Below, one piece after another: positions 57,222-64,000 of a stretch of DNA of 64,000 bases. The DNA comes from DASUPK01 sp963795665 (GTDB taxonomy: Bacteria; Actinomycetota; Thermoleophilia; Solirubrobacterales; 70-9): contig CAWCIP010000005.1 of the NCBI GenBank assembly GCA_963795665.1, positions 1-64,000 on the forward strand, read 5' to 3'. Within the stretch, counting starts at the first letter, position 1; every line of letters starts with the position of its first letter. Below the pieces are notes generated by a model. That model worked only from the letters and a program-made list of their open reading frames with translations, was not told where the DNA came from and did no database searches. Made by a program: the position numbers and the translations under genes.

Positions 57222-58978
57222 TCCTCGAAGAGCGCGTAGCCGTAGGAGCCGCGCTTGTAGGCGAGCTTCGCGATCGCGGTCATCCGCTCGTCGTCGTTCG
57301 ACTCGATCTGGTCGAAGCGGCTCTCGACCCGAGACGCCGCTCGCTGGCAGAAGGTGTCCGCGATGAAGCGCTCCTGTCCTGACGGCTCGACCCCCTGGTC
57401 GTCGAAGACCCGGCTGACGCGCGAGAGCAGGGCCACCTGGGCGTAGATGTCGGCGATGTTGTCGGCCAGGCGCTTCTGTTGGAACTGGCGCTCGATCACC
57501 TCGCCCTTGTGCTCTCGCAGGAGGCTCTCGGTGATGCCGGCGAGTCGCTTGACCTGGTCGGAGACGGCGTCGGCGTGGCCCGAGAGCTCCTCGTGGGCCA
57601 TCGTGATCCTGTCCGGGCGGACCTCGCGCTGAATCCGGTCGCTCGCGTATTCGACCAGCACCCCGATCGACCGGATCGGATCGCTCAGCTCGATATCGGA
57701 CAGCACCTCCAGCTTCTCGCCGACCGGCTTGAAGCCGCCGAGGGCGACGAAGGCGCGAAGCACGTCATTGGCACCCTCGAAGATCGGATAGATGCGGGTG
57801 TCGCGAAGGACCTTCTCGTAGGGGAGGTCGCGCATGTAGCCCTCGCCGCCCGCCAGCTGCAGGGCGCGGTTGGCGGCGTACCAGAGGAACTCGGTCCCCG
57901 AGACCTTGCAGACGGCGGACTCGAGGGAGTAGTCGGGTACCCCGGCGTCCACCAGGCCGCAGGTGAGGTAGCACATGGACTCAAGCCCGAAGAGGTGGGA
58001 GACCATCCAGCCGATCTTGTCCTGGACGAGCTCGAAGTCGGACAGGGGCCGGCCGAACTGACGCCGCTCCTTGACGTGGTCGATCGCCAGGTCGAGCAGC
58101 TTCTTGGCGCCGCCCACCGAGCCGGTCCCGAGGCCGATCCGGCCGTTGTTGAGGATCTGCATCGCGACCCGAAATCCCTGACCCGGGTCGCCGAGCACGT
58201 TCTCGGCGGGGACGCGGACGTCCTTGAAGTAAAGGCGCCGCAGGTCGTTGGCCCGCAGCCCCATCGTGTCGTAGCGCTCGCCGACCTCGAGTCCCTTCAT
58301 TCCCTTCTCCAGGATCAGGGCGATGTGGCGGTCCTCGCCCCCGATCTCGGCGCGGGCGAAGGTGGTGATCACGTCTGCGCGGGACCCGTTGCCGATGTAG
58401 CGCTTCTCCCCGTTCAGCAGCCAGGATCCGTCGGACTGCTGGACCGCGCGGGAGCGGACGTGGTAGGCGTCCGAACCGGCCTCGGGCTCGGTCAGGGCGA
58501 AGGCGGCGAGCTTCCTGCCGGTGGCGAGGTCGGGGAGCCAGCGCTCCTTCTGCTCGTCCGTGCCGAAGAGCGAGATGCCCTTGAAGCCGATCGATTGGTG
58601 GACGCCGAGCACGATCGCCAGGGTGGCGTCGATCTGGCCGACGGTCTCGAAGACCCGCGCATAGCCGGTCTGCGAGAGGCCCTGCCCGCCGTAGCGCTCG
58701 TCGACATAGAGGCCGAGGGCGCCGATCTCTCCCAGGTCGCGCAGCACCTCGTCCGGGATCCAGCGCTCCTCCTCGGCCTTCCGGGCGTCGTAGTGCTCGG
58801 CGCAGTAGTCGCGGATCCGGGTGTTGAGGGACCGGACCCGGTCCTGCTCCTCCGCGTCGGTGGCCGGCCACGGGAAGACGAGCTCCTCGTGGATCTCGCC
58901 GAGGAAGAGCGACTTCGCGAACGACGAGACGCCCTCCTTCGCCTCCTCCTTCCGCGGAATCGCCTCGCGGACCGCCAT
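57218..58978 (-). CDS. Acyl-CoA dehydrogenase, long form
   Basis: A 586-residue acyl-CoA dehydrogenase, longer than classic 380-residue enzymes by a C-terminal domain of about 150 residues, as in very-long-chain or FadE-type forms. Core motifs AFALTEPEAGSDAYHVRSRA, WLLNGEKRYIGNGSRADV, RLYFKDVRVPAENVLG and LAGGEGYMRDLPYEKVLRDTRIYPIFEGAND are intact. ATG 58978 follows TAGGCT (58991-58986) by 7 bases; longer in-frame starts overlap the mannosyltransferase gene and are rejected. Its 3' end overlaps the hydrolase gene end by four bases. Confidence 0.94.
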   Translation of the reverse strand: MAVREAIPRKEEAKEGVSSFAKSLFLGEIHEELVFPWPATDAEEQDRVRSLNTRIRDYCAEHYDARKAEEERWIPDEVLRDLGEIGALGLYVDERYGGQGLSQTGYARVFETVGQIDATLAIVLGVHQSIGFKGISLFGTDEQKERWLPDLATGRKLAAFALTEPEAGSDAYHVRSRAVQQSDGSWLLNGEKRYIGNGSRADVITTFARAEIGGEDRHIALILEKGMKGLEVGERYDTMGLRANDLRRLYFKDVRVPAENVLGDPGQGFRVAMQILNNGRIGLGTGSVGGAKKLLDLAIDHVKERRQFGRPLSDFELVQDKIGWMVSHLFGLESMCYLTCGLVDAGVPDYSLESAVCKVSGTEFLWYAANRALQLAGGEGYMRDLPYEKVLRDTRIYPIFEGANDVLRAFVALGGFKPVGEKLEVLSDIELSDPIRSIGVLVEYASDRIQREVRPDRITMAHEELSGHADAVSDQVKRLAGITESLLREHKGEVIERQFQQKRLADNIADIYAQVALLSRVSRVFDDQGVEPSGQERFIADTFCQRAASRVESRFDQIESNDDERMTAIAKLAYKRGSYGYALFED

Positions 58979-58992
58979 GGGACGGAGCCTAC

Positions 58993-60294
58993 CTATGGGG
59001 CGAGGGCCCAAACCGCGAAGAGCGAGCTGCAGATCGCCAGCAGGCTGCCGAACAGCCAGAGGACCTGCCTCACCCGCTGCCGCTCGTGGGCCCAGAGGGC
59101 GAGGGCGATCCAGAGCGGGAAGATCACGAACTCGAACCGCGGCAGGGACATCAGCGGGAAGCCCCCGGCGGGGACGGACAGCGGCAGGGCGAGGCCGCAG
59201 ACGGCGTAGGCGGTGTACGCCGGATCGAGCCTGCGGCTGACCTCTCCGCAGAGCCAGATGCCCCCGGCGAGGAAGCAGAACATGGCGATGTCGCGGACGT
59301 CGATCAGCTGGGTCGGCACCCCGTGTGCGATGGCGGCCGGCGGCCGGGCCACCCCGGGGATGAGCAGCTCCCCGAGGCCACGGACGGCGCTCCACAGCCC
59401 GAGCGCGAGCCCACCGAGCGGGACGAAGCTGCGGTGCCAGGCTGCCTGTGCGGAGAAGACCGAGGTCGGATCCCCGGTCGAGAGGCCGAGGTAGAGCACG
59501 TAGGCGGCCAGCCCGGCCGGGACGCCGAGCAGCAGCCAGAGGACGTCCGCGCGCGGTCTGTAGCGCGGCCAGAGCCCGCGGACGAGATCGCGGGCCGGCT
59601 GGTCGACCCTGGGCCCGTACAGGTAGATGATCAGCAGGGGGACGACGACGATCACCCCGCCGCTGCGGGTGGCGGCCGCCACCGCGCCCAGCACGCCGGC
59701 GAGCGGCCACCGGCCCAGCCTGGCCGCGTAGATGGCGCCGACCGAGACGAGCAGGAAGAGCGACTCGGAGTAGACGGCGGAGATCACCAGCGCTCCCGGG
59801 AACCAGGCCGCCAGCCAGACGACGGTCCGAGCCCTTTCGACGCCGAAGTCGAGTGTGACCAGGCGATGCAGGAGGTAGAGCCCGCCCAGGCCGCAGCCGG
59901 ATGAGATCAGGATGCCCGCGACCAGCGGCGACCCGAGCAGCTCACCGCCGATCCGGACGAGCCCTGGGAATGCCGGGAAGAAGGCAGCCCTGCCGCCCAC
60001 CTCATACCCATGCTGCGCGATCGCGAGGTACCACGCCGCGTCGAAGCGGGCCGCCGGGGCGACCAGCAGGTTCGCGAAGGAATCGGCGTACGGCAGCGTC
60101 GTGTAGAGCGGATCGAGCCGCGCCGAGGTCTCCGAGGCCCAGCCGAAGATGAGAACGGCGGCCATTCCGGCAGCCCAGACGATCGCGCGGGAGGACCAGA
60201 AGGCGGCCCAGGCGTCGCGCGCGGCGGCGCGCCGCTCGGCGCTCAGGCCGGGAAGAGCAAGGGACTCGGCGGTCTCGACGTTCGAGTGGCTCAT
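58993..60294 (-). CDS. PIG-V-like mannosyltransferase
   Basis: An integral membrane glycosyltransferase of 433 residues with ten or more helices. The PIG-V/GT-C pattern is visible: RFDAAWYLAIAQHGYEV (about 82-98) with the acidic D after R-F, FFPAFPGLVR, YSESLFLLV and AATRSGG. Such enzymes add mannose from a polyprenyl-phosphate donor to lipids outside the membrane. It ends 15 bases before the acyl-CoA dehydrogenase start, on the same strand. No clear promoter hexamer precedes ATG 60294. Confidence 0.85.
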   Translation of the reverse strand: MSHSNVETAESLALPGLSAERRAAARDAWAAFWSSRAIVWAAGMAAVLIFGWASETSARLDPLYTTLPYADSFANLLVAPAARFDAAWYLAIAQHGYEVGGRAAFFPAFPGLVRIGGELLGSPLVAGILISSGCGLGGLYLLHRLVTLDFGVERARTVVWLAAWFPGALVISAVYSESLFLLVSVGAIYAARLGRWPLAGVLGAVAAATRSGGVIVVVPLLIIYLYGPRVDQPARDLVRGLWPRYRPRADVLWLLLGVPAGLAAYVLYLGLSTGDPTSVFSAQAAWHRSFVPLGGLALGLWSAVRGLGELLIPGVARPPAAIAHGVPTQLIDVRDIAMFCFLAGGIWLCGEVSRRLDPAYTAYAVCGLALPLSVPAGGFPLMSLPRFEFVIFPLWIALALWAHERQRVRQVLWLFGSLLAICSSLFAVWALAP

Positions 60295-60327
60295 GGGGAT
60301 TCGCCGTCGCTACTACGCTGCGCCCGC

Positions 60328-61155
60328 ATGCGAAGCCGGGCAATCCTCGCAATTCTTCTCGTCGCAATTGTTAACGCGGCGGGGTGCGGCGGTTCGGATC
60401 ACAAGACGGTGAATCCCGAGGCGATGCTCGACTCGGCCGCCGCCCATCCGGTGAGGAGCGCCCAGACCGAGATCGACCTTCGCGTGCAGATCCGCGGGGT
60501 GTCGCAGCTCTCGGGACCGCTGCGGCTCCGGCTCTCGGGCCCGTACGTGAGCGGCGGGGGAGAGACCATCCCCAAGTTCGACTGGAGGATGGGCGCGAGC
60601 GCGCTCGGGTTCCCGGTGGGAGGGCGGGTCGTCTCCACCGGCACCAACGCCTTTCTGAGCATCTACGGGGACGACTACGAGGTGGGCACTGCCGCGGTCG
60701 CCGCGGCCAACGACCGGATCGCCAAGACGCCGAGCCTTCACCCGCGCTCCTGGTTCGGCCGCGCCCGCGTCGACGGCCAGGGCCACGAGGGCGGGGAGGA
60801 CTGCGAGCGGATCTCCGCCCCCCTGCGGGGCGATGCGATGGCACGGGACATCGCCCCGCTGGCGAGCGCCCTGGGGCTGTCGGAGGCCCCGTCGGCGTCC
60901 GGAAGGGCGAGCGCCTGCGTCGGCTTTGACGATCGGGTCCTCCACGAGCTCGAGGTCGGCGCGGTGCTGGGGATCCCGCCGGGCGACGCATCCGAGCTGG
61001 GCGGAGCCACTTCCATCGCCCTCGACCTCGACGTCGTGATCAGCGACGTCGGGGAGCCCCAGCACATCCCGAATCCGGGCGGCGGCGGCTACCGGCCGAT
61101 TCGCGATCTCGCCATCACGCTCAACGACCTTGGCGTCCCAATCCCCTTAGGCTGA
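60328..61155 (+). CDS. Secreted lipoprotein, LppX/LprAFG-like
   Basis: A 275-residue lipoprotein. The signal peptide ends in NAAGC with the cysteine near residue 19. The domain has LDSAAAHPVRSAQTEIDLRV, LSGPLRLRLSGPYVSGG and TNAFLSIYGDDYEVG, the same style as the lipoprotein at 423-1084 (GFQKAFDAV, GGDLHDEQVQVV), so both may belong to one lipid-binding family. ATG 60328 follows TACGCT (60314-60319) by 8 bases. It is followed closely by a small membrane protein with its own promoter. Confidence 0.75.
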   Translation: MRSRAILAILLVAIVNAAGCGGSDHKTVNPEAMLDSAAAHPVRSAQTEIDLRVQIRGVSQLSGPLRLRLSGPYVSGGGETIPKFDWRMGASALGFPVGGRVVSTGTNAFLSIYGDDYEVGTAAVAAANDRIAKTPSLHPRSWFGRARVDGQGHEGGEDCERISAPLRGDAMARDIAPLASALGLSEAPSASGRASACVGFDDRVLHELEVGAVLGIPPGDASELGGATSIALDLDVVISDVGEPQHIPNPGGGGYRPIRDLAITLNDLGVPIPLG

Positions 61156-61159
61156 GCAT

Positions 61160-61438
61160 ATGGAGTCCAGTGGGAGGAGCCCCGAGGAGCGTCGAGCCGC
61201 CGCGGAGGCCCGGGCGAAAGCGCGCTCGGGCGAGCCGCTGGACACCGGGGATGAGGAACTGCTCGGTGGGTCCGGTCCCCGTGGCGCCGATAGTGCGAGG
61301 GCGCGCGACAGCGCGACCCGTCATATGTCGAGCCGCCACTATGGCGGGCCCGATCTCTACATGCGGCGCAGGCTGATCGCCGGCGCCGCGGTGATCGTCC
61401 TGATCGTCTTGATCTTCCTGCTCGTCGGCGGCTGTTGA
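61160..61438 (+). CDS. Small membrane protein, unknown
   Basis: A 92-residue protein with a charged N-terminal half (Glu/Arg/Ala-rich) and one membrane helix near the C-terminus (about 70-90, IAGAAVIVLIVLIFLLVGG). It looks like a tail-anchored protein. No family is recognised. ATG 61160 follows TAGGCT (61148-61153) by 6 bases, and that hexamer overlaps the end of the lipoprotein gene. A short hairpin follows its stop. Confidence 0.62.
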   Translation: MESSGRSPEERRAAAEARAKARSGEPLDTGDEELLGGSGPRGADSARARDSATRHMSSRHYGGPDLYMRRRLIAGAAVIVLIVLIFLLVGGC

Positions 61439-61440
61439 TG

Positions 61441-61464
61441 CGGCGGCGGTTTTTGTGGCCGCCG
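61441..61464. terminator. Hairpin between convergent ends
   Basis: CGGCGGC (61441-61447) pairs with GCCGCCG (61458-61464) with a 10-base loop containing five T. It sits between the stops at 61438 (plus) and 61466 (minus). The T-run is in the loop, not after the stem, so this is a weak terminator at best. Confidence 0.3.
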
Positions 61465-61465
61465 T

Positions 61466-62671
61466 TCATTCCTCTGTTTCGTCGGCGATCAGCCTCGCCA
61501 GCGCCAGGGACGACGTCGCGGCGGGGGATGGGGCGTTGCGGATGTGCAGCGCGCGCCCGGTCCTCTGCACCACGAAGTCGTCGACCAGCCTGCCCTCCCG
61601 GTCGAGAGCCTGGGCGCGGATTCCCGACGGGCCGGGCAGCACGTCTCGCACGCTGAGCTCCGGGACGAAGCGCTGCAGGTCGGAGAGGAAGGCGCGCCTG
61701 CTGACCGCATGGCGGATCTCGGTGAGACCGGTGCGCCAGGAGCGGCGCACCAGTCGCCAGGTTCCCGGCCAGGCGAGGTTGGAACCCAGATCGCGCCCGC
61801 GTAGCCGCGAGACCCGGTAGGCGTCGCGGGCGCCGACCATCAGCGCCGAGGGCCCGAGCAGGACATCGCCGTCGATGGTCCGGGTCAGGTGGCCGCCGAG
61901 GAACGGGAGGTCGGGATCGGGAACCGGATAGATCATGGAGCCCACGAGCCCGCGCCGCTCGGGGCGAAGCCGCAGGTACCCGCCCCGAAACGGGACGATG
62001 CGCGGCTCCGCGGGCGCACCCGCGGCCACGGCAAGCCGATCCGCCCATGCTCCCGCGCAGCTGATCACGAGACCCGCCTCGGTGCTCCCATGCTCGTGCT
62101 CCACCCTGACGCGCCGGCCGCCCGGAACGAGGCGCTGGACGCCACAGCCCGTGACGACGATTCCGCCGGCGGCTTCGACGTCCGCGGCGTAGGAGGCGGC
62201 GACCCTGGCGAAGTCGACGACCCCGGTCTCCGGCGAATGCAGTGCGGCCACACCGCGCGCATGGGGCTCGATCTCGTCGATCCCATCCCCGTCGATCCGC
62301 CTCAGCCCGGGAACCCCGTTCTCCCTTCCACGGCGCTCGAGCTCGTCGAGGCGCGGCAGCTCGGACTCGCTGGCGGCGACGATCAGCTTGCCGCTCTTGC
62401 GCGCCTCGATCCCGCGCTCCTCGCAGTAGGAATAGAGGAGCCGGGCTCCCTCGACGCAGAGCCGCGCCTTGAGCGATCCGGGCTCGTAGTAGATGCCGGC
62501 GTGGATCACCCCGCTCGAGTGCGAAGTCTGATGGGCGGCGAGCCGGTCCTCGCGCTCGAGCAGGCAGAGATCCGAATCGGGATGGCGGGCGAGCAGCTCG
62601 CGCGCGACCGCCAGCCCGAGGATGCCGCCGCCGATCACGACGACGTCGCAGGTGGGTGGCGGTTCGGCCAC
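61466..62671 (-). CDS. lhgO: L-2-hydroxyglutarate oxidase-like FAD enzyme
   Basis: A flavin oxidase of 401 residues. The start DVVVIGGGILGLAVARELL is the FAD Rossmann motif (about 9-27), followed by LCLLEREDRLAAHQTSHSSGVIHAGIYYEPGSLKARLCVEGARLLY, the typical LhgO/DAO pattern. It oxidises L-2-hydroxyglutarate to 2-oxoglutarate, feeding electrons to quinone. GTG 62671 follows TAGAGT (62683-62678) by 6 bases. It is divergent from the DNA ligase gene, with only 33 bases between. The substrate assignment is by family pattern. Confidence 0.87.
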   Translation of the reverse strand: MAEPPPTCDVVVIGGGILGLAVARELLARHPDSDLCLLEREDRLAAHQTSHSSGVIHAGIYYEPGSLKARLCVEGARLLYSYCEERGIEARKSGKLIVAASESELPRLDELERRGRENGVPGLRRIDGDGIDEIEPHARGVAALHSPETGVVDFARVAASYAADVEAAGGIVVTGCGVQRLVPGGRRVRVEHEHGSTEAGLVISCAGAWADRLAVAAGAPAEPRIVPFRGGYLRLRPERRGLVGSMIYPVPDPDLPFLGGHLTRTIDGDVLLGPSALMVGARDAYRVSRLRGRDLGSNLAWPGTWRLVRRSWRTGLTEIRHAVSRRAFLSDLQRFVPELSVRDVLPGPSGIRAQALDREGRLVDDFVVQRTGRALHIRNAPSPAATSSLALARLIADETEE

Positions 62672-62704
62672 GGTGCGACTCTACGGCGCGACTAGGATCG
62701 CCAC

Positions 62705-63673
62705 ATGGCGCTTCCGCTGAAGCCCCCGATCCAGCCGCAGCTCGCGCTCTCCCGAAAGGTGCTGCCCGAGGGCGAGGGGTGGGCGTACGAGCCGAAGTAC
62801 GACGGGTTCCGGGCGCTCGCCTACGTCGACGGCGACGACGTCTACCTCCAGTCGCGCGGCGGCAAGCCGCTGCGCCGCTACTTCCCGGAGGTCGCCTTCC
62901 CGAAGGGCCGCTACGTGCTCGACGGCGAGCTGGTGATCCTCGACGAGGACGGCAACGAGGTGTTCGATCTGCTCCAGAACCGCCTCCATCCGGCGGAGTC
63001 GCGCGTGAGGATGCTCGCCGAGAAGACACCGGCGCTGTTCCGGGCCTTCGACCTGCTGGCCCGGGATCGCCGCAAGCTCACCGGAAAGCCGTTCAGCGAG
63101 CGCCGGGCGGCGCTCGAGGAGCTGATCGCGGAGGCGCCCGGCCGCAGGAAGACGGCATCCGGCTCGGTCGAGGTCACCCCGATCGTGAAGACCGCCAAGA
63201 GGGCCGAGCCGTGGCTGCTGAGCGGCGAGGGCGTGATCGCCAAGGAGCTCGACGCGGTCTACAAGCCCGGCCAGCGCAAGGGGATGGTGAAGATCAAGCG
63301 TGTGCGCACGATCGACTGCGTGATCGTCGGCTGGCGACCGGGCAAGGAGAAGGGCACCGTCGGCTCTCTCATCCTCGGGCTCTACGAGAAGGGGAAGCTG
63401 CGCCCGATCGGCCATACCTCCGGCCTGAAGGCCAAGGAGAAAAAGGAGCTGGTGAAGACGCTGGCGGAGTACGAGACCGGCGAGAAGGGCTCGGGCGACC
63501 CAAGCCGCTGGGACGCCAACCGGGATTTGGAGTGGTACGCGCTACGCCCCGAGCTGGTGGTCGAGGTCACCTACGACCACACCAGCGGCGGGCGCATCCG
63601 GCACGGCTCGAAGATCGTCCGGTGGCGCGACGACAAGGCGCCCAAGGACTGCAAGATCGACCAGCTGGTCTAG
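62705..63673 (+). CDS. ATP-dependent DNA ligase
   Basis: A nucleotidyltransferase-type DNA ligase of 322 residues (LigC/LigD-ligase-like). The adenylated lysine is K31 in EPKYDGFRA, with LDGELVILDEDG, FRAFDLLAR, SGEGVIAKELDAVY and MVKIKRVRTIDCVIVGW (motifs III to V). The OB-fold at the end is complete. It joins DNA nicks or ends, and likely works with the stand-alone phosphoesterase at 34617-35276. ATG 62705 follows TAGGAT (62693-62698) by 6 bases. Ku and the LigD polymerase domain are not in this window. Confidence 0.93.
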   Translation: MALPLKPPIQPQLALSRKVLPEGEGWAYEPKYDGFRALAYVDGDDVYLQSRGGKPLRRYFPEVAFPKGRYVLDGELVILDEDGNEVFDLLQNRLHPAESRVRMLAEKTPALFRAFDLLARDRRKLTGKPFSERRAALEELIAEAPGRRKTASGSVEVTPIVKTAKRAEPWLLSGEGVIAKELDAVYKPGQRKGMVKIKRVRTIDCVIVGWRPGKEKGTVGSLILGLYEKGKLRPIGHTSGLKAKEKKELVKTLAEYETGEKGSGDPSRWDANRDLEWYALRPELVVEVTYDHTSGGRIRHGSKIVRWRDDKAPKDCKIDQLV

Positions 63674-64000
63674 GCGTGGCCTGCCCAGGGATCGTGCAAC
63701 GCGGGATTGCCGACCGAATCGAGGATGTGAGGCCAGACGTAGACCTCCCAGGTCGCCGCGACCAGCAGCATCGGGATCGCGATCGCCACGGTCACCACCG
63801 TCGCCGCCAGGAGCTGGTCCCACTTGCCCTTGCGACTGGCGATCGTCCAGGCCGCCAGTGGCAGGAACACGGCGGTCAGCTCGAGCAGGGCGTGGGGGAG
63901 GGCGGTGAGGACGAGCAGCGGGGCCGAGACACCCACGTCCCAGGCGATCGTCGAGCCGACGAGGCCGAGGGCGATGGTCTGGGTGAAGAGGGAGAAGCAG
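63670..64000 (-). CDS. SpoIIM-family membrane protein (partial)
   Basis: Only the C-terminal part is in the window; the N-terminus runs off the right edge. About 109 residues hold three membrane segments, with the conserved PHALLELTAVFLPLAAWT pattern that resembles stage II sporulation protein M/DUF95 (ALPHGVLELPAIF-like). The last 40 residues (EVYVWPHILD) form the tail. The stop at 63670 overlaps the ligase end by four bases. Sporulation is not implied, because the family is widespread. Confidence 0.7.
   Translation of the reverse strand, partial: CFSLFTQTIALGLVGSTIAWDVGVSAPLLVLTALPHALLELTAVFLPLAAWTIASRKGKWDQLLAATVVTVAIAIPMLLVAATWEVYVWPHILDSVGNPALHDPWAGHA

Noticed and set aside
57479..59209. 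A 576-codon plus-strand frame
   Set aside because: It is antisense to the long acyl-CoA dehydrogenase, whose motifs are complete.
61089..63029. A 646-codon minus-strand frame near the right end
   Set aside because: It is antisense or out of frame to the L-2-hydroxyglutarate oxidase and ligase genes, is mostly Arg/Pro/Ala, and crosses two clear promoters.
1..64000. tRNA, rRNA, CRISPR, insertion sequence, prophage or attachment-site signals
   Set aside because: By eye I found no cloverleaf, no regularly spaced repeats, no transposase or integrase motifs and no block of unusual composition longer than a promoter. A tRNAscan, CRISPR and IS search would settle it.

Overview
The window is ordinary-looking chromosome from a high-GC actinobacterium. 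F420-type enzymes (an LLM-class oxidoreductase and a Ddn-like protein), a wax-ester synthase/DGAT, a stand-alone LigD-type 3'-phosphoesterase, AIM24 and CsbD proteins, and many single-gene transcription units point to Actinomycetota. The mix fits a soil Thermoleophilia/Solirubrobacterales-type genome, but that placement is inference. I see no rRNA, tRNA, CRISPR array, insertion sequence, prophage or replication origin. Genes are packed on both strands; no gap over 300 bases lacks a gene or gene remnant.

Layout. 1-6.6 kb: a response regulator cut by the edge, two lipoproteins that each follow a near-identical hairpin leader, a small membrane protein, and a moxR-DUF58-transglutaminase operon. 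6.8-12.9 kb: a secreted choice-anchor-D repeat protein, a hydrolase/acyltransferase/SRPBCC operon, and an acyl-CoA dehydrogenase divergent from its likely TetR regulator with a double palindrome between them. 12.9-23.2 kb: AIM24, small membrane proteins, an F420-type oxidoreductase, a GGDEF/HD-GYP protein, an M32 carboxypeptidase operon that includes a hydrolase lacking its serine, a catalase-like peroxidase and a DCC protein. 23.2-30.5 kb: a MarR/ABC exporter cluster, an AI-2E-family permease, GNAT and hydrolase genes, and a Fur/VIT metal locus. 30.6-37.1 kb: carboxyltransferase, methylmalonate-semialdehyde dehydrogenase, WS/DGAT coupled to a LigD phosphoesterase, and CsbD behind a SigB-type promoter. 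37.1-47.9 kb: DUF429, NUDIX, MsrA, TetR and SHOCT genes, a secreted penicillin-acylase-family enzyme, an amine oxidase and an amidase. 47.9-64 kb: metallo-hydrolase, PAS, a secreted propeller protein, cupredoxin, an acyltransferase remnant, thiolase, an ECF sigma pair, a secreted hydrolase, acyl-CoA dehydrogenase, a PIG-V-like mannosyltransferase, an L-2-hydroxyglutarate oxidase-like protein, an ATP-dependent DNA ligase and a SpoIIM-like protein cut by the edge.

Themes. Acyl-CoA and lipid metabolism recurs: two acyl-CoA dehydrogenases, a thiolase, a carboxyltransferase, MMSDH, WS/DGAT, a lysophospholipid acyltransferase and an acyltransferase relic. Two functions usually fused in LigD (phosphoesterase and ligase) lie 27 kb apart.

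The strongest cross-window signal is regulatory. At least 25 genes have a TAnnnT hexamer (TAGGCT, TAGGAT, TACGCT, TAGCGT and so on) only 6-9 bases before the start codon, mostly with no Shine-Dalgarno, which is the layout of leaderless transcripts. I used it to choose several starts. Four genes carry single frameshifts that may be assembly errors or real lesions.
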